Assembly (NCBI GenBank): GCA_963800975.1
Contig: CAWDDB010000020.1
Span: 1-64,000 of the forward strand
Direction: 5' to 3'
DNA length: 64,000 nt
DNA from: JALYGY01 sp963800975
GTDB lineage: Bacteria > Actinomycetota > Rubrobacteria > Rubrobacterales > Rubrobacteraceae
Made by a program: the position numbers and the translations under genes. The notes under the pieces were generated by a model. It worked only from the letters and a program-made list of their open reading frames with translations. It was not told the DNA's origin and did no database searches. This document shows, piece after piece, positions 57,955-64,000 of the stretch; the first letter of the stretch is position 1, and the number at the start of each line of letters is the position of its first letter.

Positions 57955-58584
57955 CTACTGCTTGATCTTGCCCCTTCCGGAGAGCCAGTTCTGGACGGAG
58001 TCGATGTCGGATTCGGTTGGCCAGATGCCGGCGTCCGAGTTGCCCATGACGCCAGAGTAGGGGGTGCCGGGTGGGCCGTGGGTAGCCCAGAAGGCGTCGT
58101 GTGCCAGCTCGTGTAGCAATCCTTTCCAGCGGCCCCGCGGATCCGTGGGCGAGGCCACGAGGCCTATCTCCAGGGAGACCAGGGCCTGGCCGTCTGGTCC
58201 CTCGCCGTGCTGGGCGCAGCCAACCGCGCCGGCGACGCCGGCGCACTGCACGTCCGGGATGTACCGGATCACGCACCGCGCGTTCTGGCGCTTCCTGGTC
58301 TCGAACATCCAGACGCCGGCCCTCGCCCAACCCTGGGAATGCTGCAGCACCCACGCGACCCAACGCCGCACGAGATCCCGCTCCGGCTGCTCGTCGGGTA
58401 CGTACCAGCCGTACCGCCAGTGGGTCGTCACGCTCTCCCCGTCCGAGGTTGTCCTCTCCATCGGCTCCGTCCTGCGGAGCCGCTCCGTAGGCCCCTGGCG
58501 GGTGAAGGCCAGGGGAAAATTCGGGTCGCGGGGCGCCCTGGTGGCCGCCCCGCCGTCATCTTCGTACAGCTCCCTGGTGTGCAT
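57955..58584 (-). CDS. Putative zinc metalloprotease-like protein (HELAH motif)
   Basis: A 209-residue protein without a signal peptide. Its one clear motif is LLHELAHDAFWATHG, an HExxH zinc-protease motif, near residue 150. A preceding segment CVIRYIPDVQCAGVAGAVGC carries several Cys, and the end is DIDSVQNWLSGRGKIKQ. No known peptidase family is recognised. The start is ATG 58584, with GGGAGG upstream; the longer open frame to 58983 lies in the neighbouring WYL gene and is rejected. Activity is plausible but unproven. Confidence 0.6.
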   Translation of the reverse strand: MHTRELYEDDGGAATRAPRDPNFPLAFTRQGPTERLRRTEPMERTTSDGESVTTHWRYGWYVPDEQPERDLVRRWVAWVLQHSQGWARAGVWMFETRKRQNARCVIRYIPDVQCAGVAGAVGCAQHGEGPDGQALVSLEIGLVASPTDPRGRWKGLLHELAHDAFWATHGPPGTPYSGVMGNSDAGIWPTESDIDSVQNWLSGRGKIKQ

Positions 58585-58712
58585 GATCCTCCCGCGCTCT
58601 CGCCTCCCGCGAATGTAAGCGTCCCGGCGATGAAATGACGATGAATCGTCAGAACTCGGAGTTTGGAATTTTGGGGTTCGAGCAGGGGCCGTCGCTTGGA
58701 CGGAGGGGCTTT

Positions 58713-59687
58713 CTAGGGAGAAGGAGGGCTCGCGGCGGCGACTCCCGATGCCCTTCGTGCCAGCTCGGCGGCGTGCAGTTGCAAGGACTTCGCCAGCTCG
58801 GGCGGGCTGTTTATGGCGAAGGGGCAGAATAGGCCTGCCAGGAAGCGCGCCATGCCGTCCAGGTCGTCTGCGGCGCAGCGCATCAGCACGCCGTCTTCTG
58901 TCTCTTCGAGGGAGGCCAGCATCGGTGGTACCTGCTCCCTGGCGTCCTCCAGGCTCGCATCTAGCAGGACCTCTACCTGCCACGGCCCGTGCGCGTTGGC
59001 CACGGCCCGCAGCACCCCATCTGGGGCTCCCAGCTCGGCGGGGGGCTCGAAGACTTCTTGCGTTACCTCAGCCTCTAGCACCCGGTCGACCCTGAACAGG
59101 CGCGTGTCCTTTCTCAGGTGGCAGTGGCCGAAGAGGTGCCACCTGCCCTCCCTCTGCAGCACGGCGTAAGGGTCCACCACCCGCCGGGTTTCCTGGCCGC
59201 GCCCGGACCGGTAGCGCAGCCTGACCCTCATCCCCTCGCCCACCGCCCCGGCCAGGTCCGAGACCAGCTCGCCGTCAGGCAAGGTCGCGGGAGGGACCAC
59301 AGACAGGGTGACGGTCTGCTCCAGCACCCGCAGCCGCCCCCGCAACGCCTCGGGCAACACCCGCTCGACCTTGGCCAGGGCGCCTTCGACGGCCGGGGCC
59401 ACGCCAGAGAGCCCGAGCTGGCGCGCCGCCAGGAGCCCGAGCGACAGCCCCAGCGCCTCCTCGTCCGTAAACATCAGGGGCGGCATCTTGTAGCCGGGAC
59501 GCAGCCTGTAGGCGCCGTATCTGCCCCGCTCCCCCTCCACCGGTATCCCCATGTCCTGCAACGTCGCGACGTAGCGGCGCACCGTGCGCCCGTCCACCTC
59601 GAGCCTCCGGGCGAGCTCCGCGCCCGTCATCCTGCGCGCCTGCAACAGCTCCAGGACCGTCAAGACCCTTGCCGTCGGACGATGCAT
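58713..59687 (-). CDS. WYL-domain transcriptional regulator (YafY type)
   Basis: A 324-residue regulator. The N-terminal DeoR-like helix-turn-helix is RVLTVLELLQARRMTGAELA-RRLEVDGRTVRRYVATLQDM. The WYL domain follows (VRLRYRSGRGQETRRVVDPY, LFGHCHLRKDTRLFRVDRVL) and a C-terminal WCX region. WYL domains bind nucleotides or nucleic acid and control the HTH. The start is ATG 59687. It is divergent from the VOC gene at 59809, a common pairing in which the regulator controls its neighbour. Confidence 0.92.
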   Translation of the reverse strand: MHRPTARVLTVLELLQARRMTGAELARRLEVDGRTVRRYVATLQDMGIPVEGERGRYGAYRLRPGYKMPPLMFTDEEALGLSLGLLAARQLGLSGVAPAVEGALAKVERVLPEALRGRLRVLEQTVTLSVVPPATLPDGELVSDLAGAVGEGMRVRLRYRSGRGQETRRVVDPYAVLQREGRWHLFGHCHLRKDTRLFRVDRVLEAEVTQEVFEPPAELGAPDGVLRAVANAHGPWQVEVLLDASLEDAREQVPPMLASLEETEDGVLMRCAADDLDGMARFLAGLFCPFAINSPPELAKSLQLHAAELARRASGVAAASPPSP

Positions 59688-59703
59688 AAGGCCTCCTCCA
59701 GAC

Positions 59704-59748
59704 TACTCGGAAATCTTCCAGGAGTGTCTCGCTAATTAGGACCGAGTA
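59704..59748. promoter_or_regulatory. Inverted repeat in the WYL/VOC divergent promoter
   Basis: TACTCGG (59704-59710) and CCGAGTA (59742-59748) are inverted copies 31 bases apart. Possible operator for the WYL regulator. Confidence 0.4.
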
Positions 59749-59808
59749 TGCCCGCTTGTTCCGGTATCCTCAAGTGGACGCGAGGACGGAGACGAAGGGA
59801 GTGTGCGG

Positions 59809-60231
59809 ATGTTGCGGGGACTCACGACCGTGAGCTTCTGGGCGGATGATCTGGAATCGGCGCAGGAATGGTACACGGATGTGCTGGGCGTCGAGCCGTA
59901 CTTCGTGCGCCCGGTGGAGGGGCGGCCGGCGTACATAGAGTTCCGTCTCGGCGACTACCAGCACGAGCTGGGCATCATCGACAGCAGCTACGCGCCCGGG
60001 GGCGAAGCCTCGGAGGCCGGTCCGGCCGGCGCCGTCGTGTACTGGCACGTCGACGACCTGGAGGCGACCTTCGAGAGGCTGCTGGCGATGGGGGCAAAGG
60101 AGCACATGGCGCCAACGGTCCAGGGCGAGGGGTTCGTCACGGCCTCGGTGGTCGACCCGTTCGGGAACATCCTCGGCATCATGTACAACCAGCACTACCT
60201 CGAGGTTCTGGGCTCGACCAGGGAGACTTGA
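59809..60231 (+). CDS. VOC-family (glyoxalase-fold) protein
   Basis: A 140-residue VOC protein: LTTVSFWADDLESAQEWYTD, VLGVEPYFVRPVEGRPAYIE, GAVVYWHVDDLEATFERLLA and VVDPFGNILGIMYNQHYLEV. The metal-ligand positions His/Glu expected of glyoxalase I-like enzymes are only partly present. It could be a resistance or dioxygenase-like protein; the substrate is unknown. I prefer ATG 59809 (AAGGGAG upstream) over GTG 59803. Divergent from the WYL regulator. Confidence 0.85.
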   Translation: MLRGLTTVSFWADDLESAQEWYTDVLGVEPYFVRPVEGRPAYIEFRLGDYQHELGIIDSSYAPGGEASEAGPAGAVVYWHVDDLEATFERLLAMGAKEHMAPTVQGEGFVTASVVDPFGNILGIMYNQHYLEVLGSTRET

Positions 60232-60262
60232 CCCGCGCCGCCGGCTGCTGAAAGGAGGACCC

Positions 60263-60845
60263 ATGGCCGACAGGCCGGAGTTGCCGATCGTCCCGTTCGC
60301 GTCCCGCGGCGGGTGGGAGGCCTGGCTCGAAGAACACCACGCGACCTCGGAAGGGCTGCGGCTCAAGTTCGCCAGGAAAGCCTCGGGCATCGAGAGCGTC
60401 TCCCAGCGGGAGGCGGTCGAGGTCGCCCTCTGCTTCGGCTGGATCGACAGCCAGGCGGACAGCTTCGACGACGACTACTGGCTGCTGCGGTTCACGCCGC
60501 GCAGGCCAAGGAGCAAGTGGTCGCGGGTCAACCGCGAAAAGGCCGAGTCGCTCATCGAGAGGGGCGAGATGAGGCCGGCCGGCCTGCGGGAGGTGGAGCG
60601 GGCCAGGGCGGACGGCCGGTGGGACGCGGCTTACGAGGCGCAGAGCAAGGCGACGGTGCCGGAGGACCTGAGGCGGGAGCTGGACAAGAACGAGTCAGCG
60701 CGGGAGGTTCTTCGAGGTCCTCGACAGCAGGAACAGGTACGCGATCCTGTACCGGATCCAGGACGCCAAGAAGCCCGAGACGCGGGCGCGACGTATCGAG
60801 AAGTACGTGACGATGCTGAGCGAGGGGAAGAAGATCTACCCGTAA
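60263..60845 (+). pseudogene. YdeI/OmpD-associated-family protein, single frameshift
   Basis: From ATG 60263 (AAAGGAGG upstream) the product is a typical YdeI-like protein: PFASRGGWEAWLEEHHATSE, VEVALCFGWIDSQADSFDDD and FTPRRPRSKWSRVNREKAES. At GAGG near 60707 one extra G breaks the frame. The correct ending FFEVLDSRNRYAILYRIQDA, KKPETRARRIEKYV, SEGKKIYP continues in the other frame to TAA 60843-60845. The stop then abuts a perfect bidirectional terminator. Nothing else is damaged, so a sequencing error is possible. Confidence 0.75.
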
Positions 60846-60846
60846 A

Positions 60847-60880
60847 GCGCGATGCGGAGGTCAATACCTCCGCATCGCGC
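60847..60880. terminator. Bidirectional terminator, perfect 15-bp stem
   Basis: GCGCGATGCGGAGGT (60847-60861), loop CAAT, ACCTCCGCATCGCGC (60866-60880), between the convergent YdeI-like and DUF4386 genes. Confidence 0.8.
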
Positions 60881-60909
60881 GGTCTCGGGGCACGGGGAGC
60901 CGCGCACGC

Positions 60910-61527
60910 TTACCCGAGGTGGCGGCCAAGGAGCAGGAACCAGAACGGCATGCCGAGCATGCCTATCGCCGCGAGTGATCCCGCGGCGCCGAACAGGACC
61001 ATCTGCGGCCCCGACATCCACGGCAGCAACAACGCGAGCCCCGCGACCGCGCCGGCGGCGAGCACGAGCGAACCCAGGATCTCCCCTAAGCGCGCCACCC
61101 GGGACGGCAGCGTGCCCGACAGGCGCAACCACCGGCTGGTGAGGAACATCCAGAGGCTGAGGACCGCCCAGGCTCCCAGCGCGACCGGTGCCTGGGCCTC
61201 GAACGAGAGCACCCCGAGCACCAGAAGCGGACCGCCCACCGTGAGGACGGCCATCGCCGAGAGGCCCACGATCCGGCTGATCCGGCCGAGGCGCCGGTCG
61301 GGCAGAGACGCGCCCAGCGCGAGGGCGACGGGCATCATGAGCGCGGTACCGAGCGACCCGACCAGATCGTTGGCCGAGCCGAGGAAGGTCCCACCCTCCG
61401 GGTTGCCTGCCTGCAAAGCAAAAAAGGCGATAAGTAGGAGGTTGGCGAGGATGCCGGTGACCCCCGCCGCGTAGGCGAAGAGCGCCGTCGTCTTCACGCC
61501 CGAGTTCTTTGCTGTACTCCCGACCAT
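60910..61527 (-). CDS. DUF4386-like polytopic membrane protein
   Basis: A 205-residue protein with six predicted hydrophobic helices (LFAYAAGVTGILANLLLIAF, SLGTALMMPVALALGASL, IVGLSAMAVLTVGGPLLVLG and more). It fits the small DUF4386-like integral membrane proteins of actinobacteria. Function unknown. The start is ATG 61527, behind AAAGGAGCC. The motif GAATGGTAGAAATCTGCCA, 60 bases upstream, is shared with the gene at 38411-39031. Confidence 0.7.
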   Translation of the reverse strand: MVGSTAKNSGVKTTALFAYAAGVTGILANLLLIAFFALQAGNPEGGTFLGSANDLVGSLGTALMMPVALALGASLPDRRLGRISRIVGLSAMAVLTVGGPLLVLGVLSFEAQAPVALGAWAVLSLWMFLTSRWLRLSGTLPSRVARLGEILGSLVLAAGAVAGLALLLPWMSGPQMVLFGAAGSLAAIGMLGMPFWFLLLGRHLG

Positions 61528-61586
61528 CTCTGGCTCCTTTCGATCGTTCACGACGGAGGTAGCCTAGGCCACGGATAACGCAGGGG

Positions 61587-61605
61587 GAATGGTAGAAATC
61601 TGCCA
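61587..61605 (-). promoter_or_regulatory. Shared upstream motif, copy 2
   Basis: GAATGGTAGAAATCTGCCA, 18 of 19 bases as at 39102-39120, 60 bases before the DUF4386-like start. The spacing to the start codon is similar in both places. Confidence 0.5.
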
Positions 61606-61723
61606 ATTATCGGTGCTCTCCGGAATAGACCTGGAGGACGCTGGTCAGCGGCCCAACCGGAGCCAGGGCCGCCACGGTTCGCTTGCAGCGCCGGTGGGGC
61701 CGACATATCGTGAAGGGCATGGG

Positions 61724-62513
61724 GTGGCACCGGTGAGCGAGGGGCGGTACGAGCTCGAGTTCGACGACACCTTCGCCGCCGACACGCTGGACGGGCGTAG
61801 GTGGGTGCCGCACCACCTGCCGCAGTGGAGCAGCCGCGATCGTTCGGCTGCGCGCTACGAGGTGGGCGCGGGCCGCCTGCGCCTGCTGATCGAGGCCGAT
61901 CAGCAACCCTGGTGCCCGGAGTTCGACGGCGGGGGTCCGCGTCCCGTCGCTGCAGACAGGCGTCTTCGCGGGACCCGTCGGCACCTCGGTTGGGCAGCAC
62001 CGGTTCAACCCCAACGCCGTGGTGCGCGAGGCCCAGGAGAACGTGCGCCTCTACACCCCGCGCTACGGTCGGATCGAGCTGCGCGCCAAGGCCACCGACG
62101 GCCCGCGCAGCATGGCGTGCCTGTGGATGATCGGCTACGAGGACGAACCCGACCGCTCCGCGGAGATCTGCATCTGCGAGATCTTTGGGCGCGACGTGGC
62201 GGCCGAGAGTGCCAAGGTTGGCATGGGCGTGCACTCCTTCGGCGACCCACGGATCGTGGACGATTGGGCGGCCGAGACCTTGCCGATCGACGCGCGCGAG
62301 TTCCACGTCTACGCCGTCGAGTGGACGCCCGAGGTCGTGGCATTCTACGTGGACGGCGAGCTTGTCAAGACGGTCGGGCAGTCGCCGTCCTACCCGATGC
62401 AGCTGATGCTCGGCCTCTACGAGTTCCCCGACGAGGACGGGACCCGCGGGGGTCCGTACCCCAAGGAGTTCGTCGTGGACTACGTGCGCGGCTTCCGGCG
62501 GATCCCGGGGTAG
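61724..62513 (+). pseudogene. GH16-like beta-glucanase-fold protein, single frameshift
   Basis: From GTG 61724 (GAAGGG upstream): YELEFDDTFAADTLDGRRWV, RYEVGAGRLRLLIEADQQPW, CPEFDGG. After a shift in GGCGGGGGT near 61932, the other frame continues RVPSLQTGVFAGPVGTSVGQ, HRFNPNAVVREAQENVRLYT, GRIELRAKATDGPRS and ends RGFRRIPG. This is the GH16 concanavalin-like fold. The catalytic ExDxxE motif reads EICICEIF, with Cys in place of Asp, so normal glycosidase activity is uncertain even if the frame is intact. The shift may be a sequencing error. Confidence 0.7.
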
Positions 62514-62721
62514 GCGAGGCTCTGCGAAGAACAACCGGAGGTACAGCGCCCCGCGAACTCGGCCGCAGATGTTCTGCGCATCGGTCCTGGCTTGCGGTTG
62601 CCTGAGGCACGGGGAGCGAGAGGTGCGCACCGCACGGCACCTCTGCCAGGCGGGCTTGTATAGGCGCCCCTCGCCGAACCGATCCGCTCCCACTACCCCA
62701 TCGTGGGTACGCGCGTACGCG

Positions 62722-63360
62722 CTACGGAGCCGTCGCGCAGATCGCGGTGGCCCTGATCAACCATTCCCTGGAGGTCGGCACCTCCTCCACGGCCGACACG
62801 AACACGGAGTCGGAGTCCTCCAGCGGGATCACGGCGTTGACCACGACGTCGGTCTGCTGGTTGGGTGAGGTGCCGCTCGTGGCGCCGAGGAGTTCGTAGC
62901 CGGTACCGACCACGTCCTTCGATCCGGGGCACTCGGCGGTCGCGCTCTTGGGGGAATCGGAGTCGAACGGGCTGTTCTCGTTTTCCTGGGACAGGCCGTT
63001 GACCCCCATCTGCTCCGCGCTCTGTCCGTCGAGCAGGTCGGCGTTCAGGTTCTCGACCCGGGTTGGGGAGTTCACCGTCATCGGCGCCCTGCCGAGCTCC
63101 ACCCTCAGGTCCAGCGCGCTGGAACCCTCGGCGCCTGAGCCGTTGTCCACCCTAAGCAGCGGCGAGGCCGGCTTCTCCCCCGCCAGCGTGGTGCGCGAGT
63201 CTATGGCGTTGAGCCTGCCGAGCAAGAACGGGTCGCCCGGCACGGCGGCGAGGGCCGCGCTCCCCGCCCCAAGCACGAGCGCCACGACCAGCGCCAACCC
63301 GAACACGGCGGAGGCGATCCACCCGACCCACAGCAATTTGCTCAGCGCGCTCCTCAACAT
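62722..63360 (-). CDS. Secreted/membrane protein, three-copy family, member 3
   Basis: A 212-residue paralog of the proteins at 18645 and 38411: MLRSALSKLLWVGW, helix VFGLALVVALVLGAGSAALA, PGDPFLLGRLNAIDSRTTLAG, LLRVDNGSGAEGSSALDLRV, LGRAPMTVNSPTRVENLNAD, then LLDGQSAEQMGVNG in place of LDGKDSTAF. It is the most diverged member, and ends IRATAICATAP. The start is ATG 63360, with GAGGAAGCAGG upstream. Function unknown. Confidence 0.7.
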   Translation of the reverse strand: MLRSALSKLLWVGWIASAVFGLALVVALVLGAGSAALAAVPGDPFLLGRLNAIDSRTTLAGEKPASPLLRVDNGSGAEGSSALDLRVELGRAPMTVNSPTRVENLNADLLDGQSAEQMGVNGLSQENENSPFDSDSPKSATAECPGSKDVVGTGYELLGATSGTSPNQQTDVVVNAVIPLEDSDSVFVSAVEEVPTSREWLIRATAICATAP

Positions 63361-63629
63361 GGTCCCTGCTTCCTCTCCTGTTTCTGGCAACGAAGGCAGC
63401 ATAGACCGCGGAGGACGAGGAGCGCATGCGTAAGGTTACCTATTCTTGGGACTCAGAAATATGTTTCGGCCACGGTCCAACCGAGGGTCGATGGGCGCAA
63501 TATCCTGCATCCGAACCACCGATAACGTCCTCCCGTGAAGATGGGTGAGCGTCCCTGAAGGCCTTGCAATTCTTGAGACCGACTGCCGCCCAGATCACGG
63601 TGCGGGCGCGTTCGAACCGAGCACGCGTC

Positions 63630-64000
63630 TCACTGGCTGACCTGCCCGGAGTCGGGGTCGACCATGAGGGAGGAGACATCGACCGCCTCGAAGTCGCCGG
63701 CGACGAGCTCGCCCATGAGGGCGAGCTCGTCATTGTTCCAGCGGTCGTCGGGCACGCCTGTGATGAACATCGAGGAGCCGTTGTCGGCCAGGATCAGGCC
63801 GTGCTTTTTCATGGCCCGCAGGATCACCTGCACCTCCTCGGGATAACCGGAGATGTCGAAGTCGGCCTTGAGGCGCAACCACAGGCCCATAGGTGGCAGG
63901 TCGTCGCCGGGCTCGCCGGCCTGATGCCGGGCTGGCCAGAGGTACTCGTCTTGGGTCCGCTCGACCGTGAAGCGGATGGGGTGGTCGATCTCGCCGGAGG
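63630..64000 (-). CDS. Hypothetical protein, C-terminal part (runs off the right edge)
   Basis: About 123 codons of the C-terminal end of a larger protein whose start lies beyond the window. Readable blocks are RFTVERTQDEYLWPARHQAG, PPMGLWLRLKADFDISGYPE, EVQVILRAMKKHGLILADNG and FITGVPDDRWNNDELALMGE. This pattern occurs at the C-terminus of a family of secreted proteins in actinobacteria and acidobacteria, but I cannot name a function. Confidence 0.6.
   Translation of the reverse strand, partial: SGEIDHPIRFTVERTQDEYLWPARHQAGEPGDDLPPMGLWLRLKADFDISGYPEEVQVILRAMKKHGLILADNGSSMFITGVPDDRWNNDELALMGELVAGDFEAVDVSSLMVDPDSGQVSQ

Noticed and set aside
58585..58983. N-terminal extension of the HELAH protein
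   Set aside because: It lies antisense inside and beside the WYL regulator gene and has no family-like sequence; ATG 58584 has a good ribosome site.

Overview
The window is high-GC DNA with actinobacterial character: GGAGG-type ribosome binding sites, many GTG and TTG starts, MalT-type LuxR regulators, DUF305 lipoproteins, SnoaL-like small proteins and many secreted beta-propeller proteins. The gene mix suggests a Rubrobacter-like member of the Rubrobacteria. That assignment is inference, because there is no rRNA or other phylogenetic marker here.

Left part (1-32.5 kb). After a MalT-type LuxR regulator (truncated by the window edge) and a quinone-oxidoreductase-like gene comes the main point of interest, at 2.6-20.8 kb. 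About 17 short, functionally unrelated transcription units alternate with 19 copies of one intergenic element. Its left arm is CTTCCGAGAACCC-like and its right arm CACGCACTTGGGTGAATA-like. All copies point the same way although the genes lie on both strands. Cargo includes a CPBP protein, a 7TM protein, a copper-responsive DUF6153/DUF305/DUF4396 set behind a CsoR-type operator, SemiSWEET (two near-identical copies), a BKACE-like enzyme, secreted beta-propeller proteins, a SnoaL-PP2C fusion, NTF2-fold proteins, an alpha/beta hydrolase and a universal stress protein. The two SemiSWEET units are a duplication of about 700 bp whose two ends both fall in the short spacer between the arms of the element. 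That is what excision or insertion of gene cassettes at the element would leave. No recombinase is visible in the window.

At 20.86-25.02 kb lies a decayed prophage or integrated element: a primase-helicase gene broken by a stop and several frameshifts, a DUF669-like fragment and small phage-type genes. Its right end replaces the last codons of a HAD phosphatase gene. That gene belongs to an operon with a formylglycine-generating enzyme and its sulfatase (25-28.5 kb). Then follow DedA, an IS5-type transposase relic next to the tail of an SDR gene, another universal stress protein, a small alpha-beta-barrel protein and a copy of the element apparently split by a 141-bp inverted-repeat (MITE-like) insertion.

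Right part (32.5-64 kb). This is a more ordinary chromosomal region and almost lacks the element. It carries an alkyl-sulfatase-like MBL protein, a secreted beta-helix protein followed by two members of a small coiled-coil/Cys family, an AraC regulator (frameshifted) with an epoxide hydrolase, an adenine-deaminase-like/MBL pair, a TetR regulator with acyl-CoA genes (enoyl-CoA hydratase, thioesterases, 3-hydroxyacyl-CoA dehydrogenase), a Rieske oxygenase, a Tat-exported amine oxidase, an RTX-type protein, a FemAB-like acetyltransferase, a WYL regulator divergent from a VOC protein, a GH16-like protein, and members of a three-copy secreted/membrane family (18.6, 38.4 and 62.7 kb). Between 49.0 and 49.5 kb a tRNA 3'-half relic next to an excisionase-like gene marks another lost element.

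Several otherwise good genes carry one single frameshift, often in a G or C run. Some of these may be sequencing errors rather than true pseudogenes.
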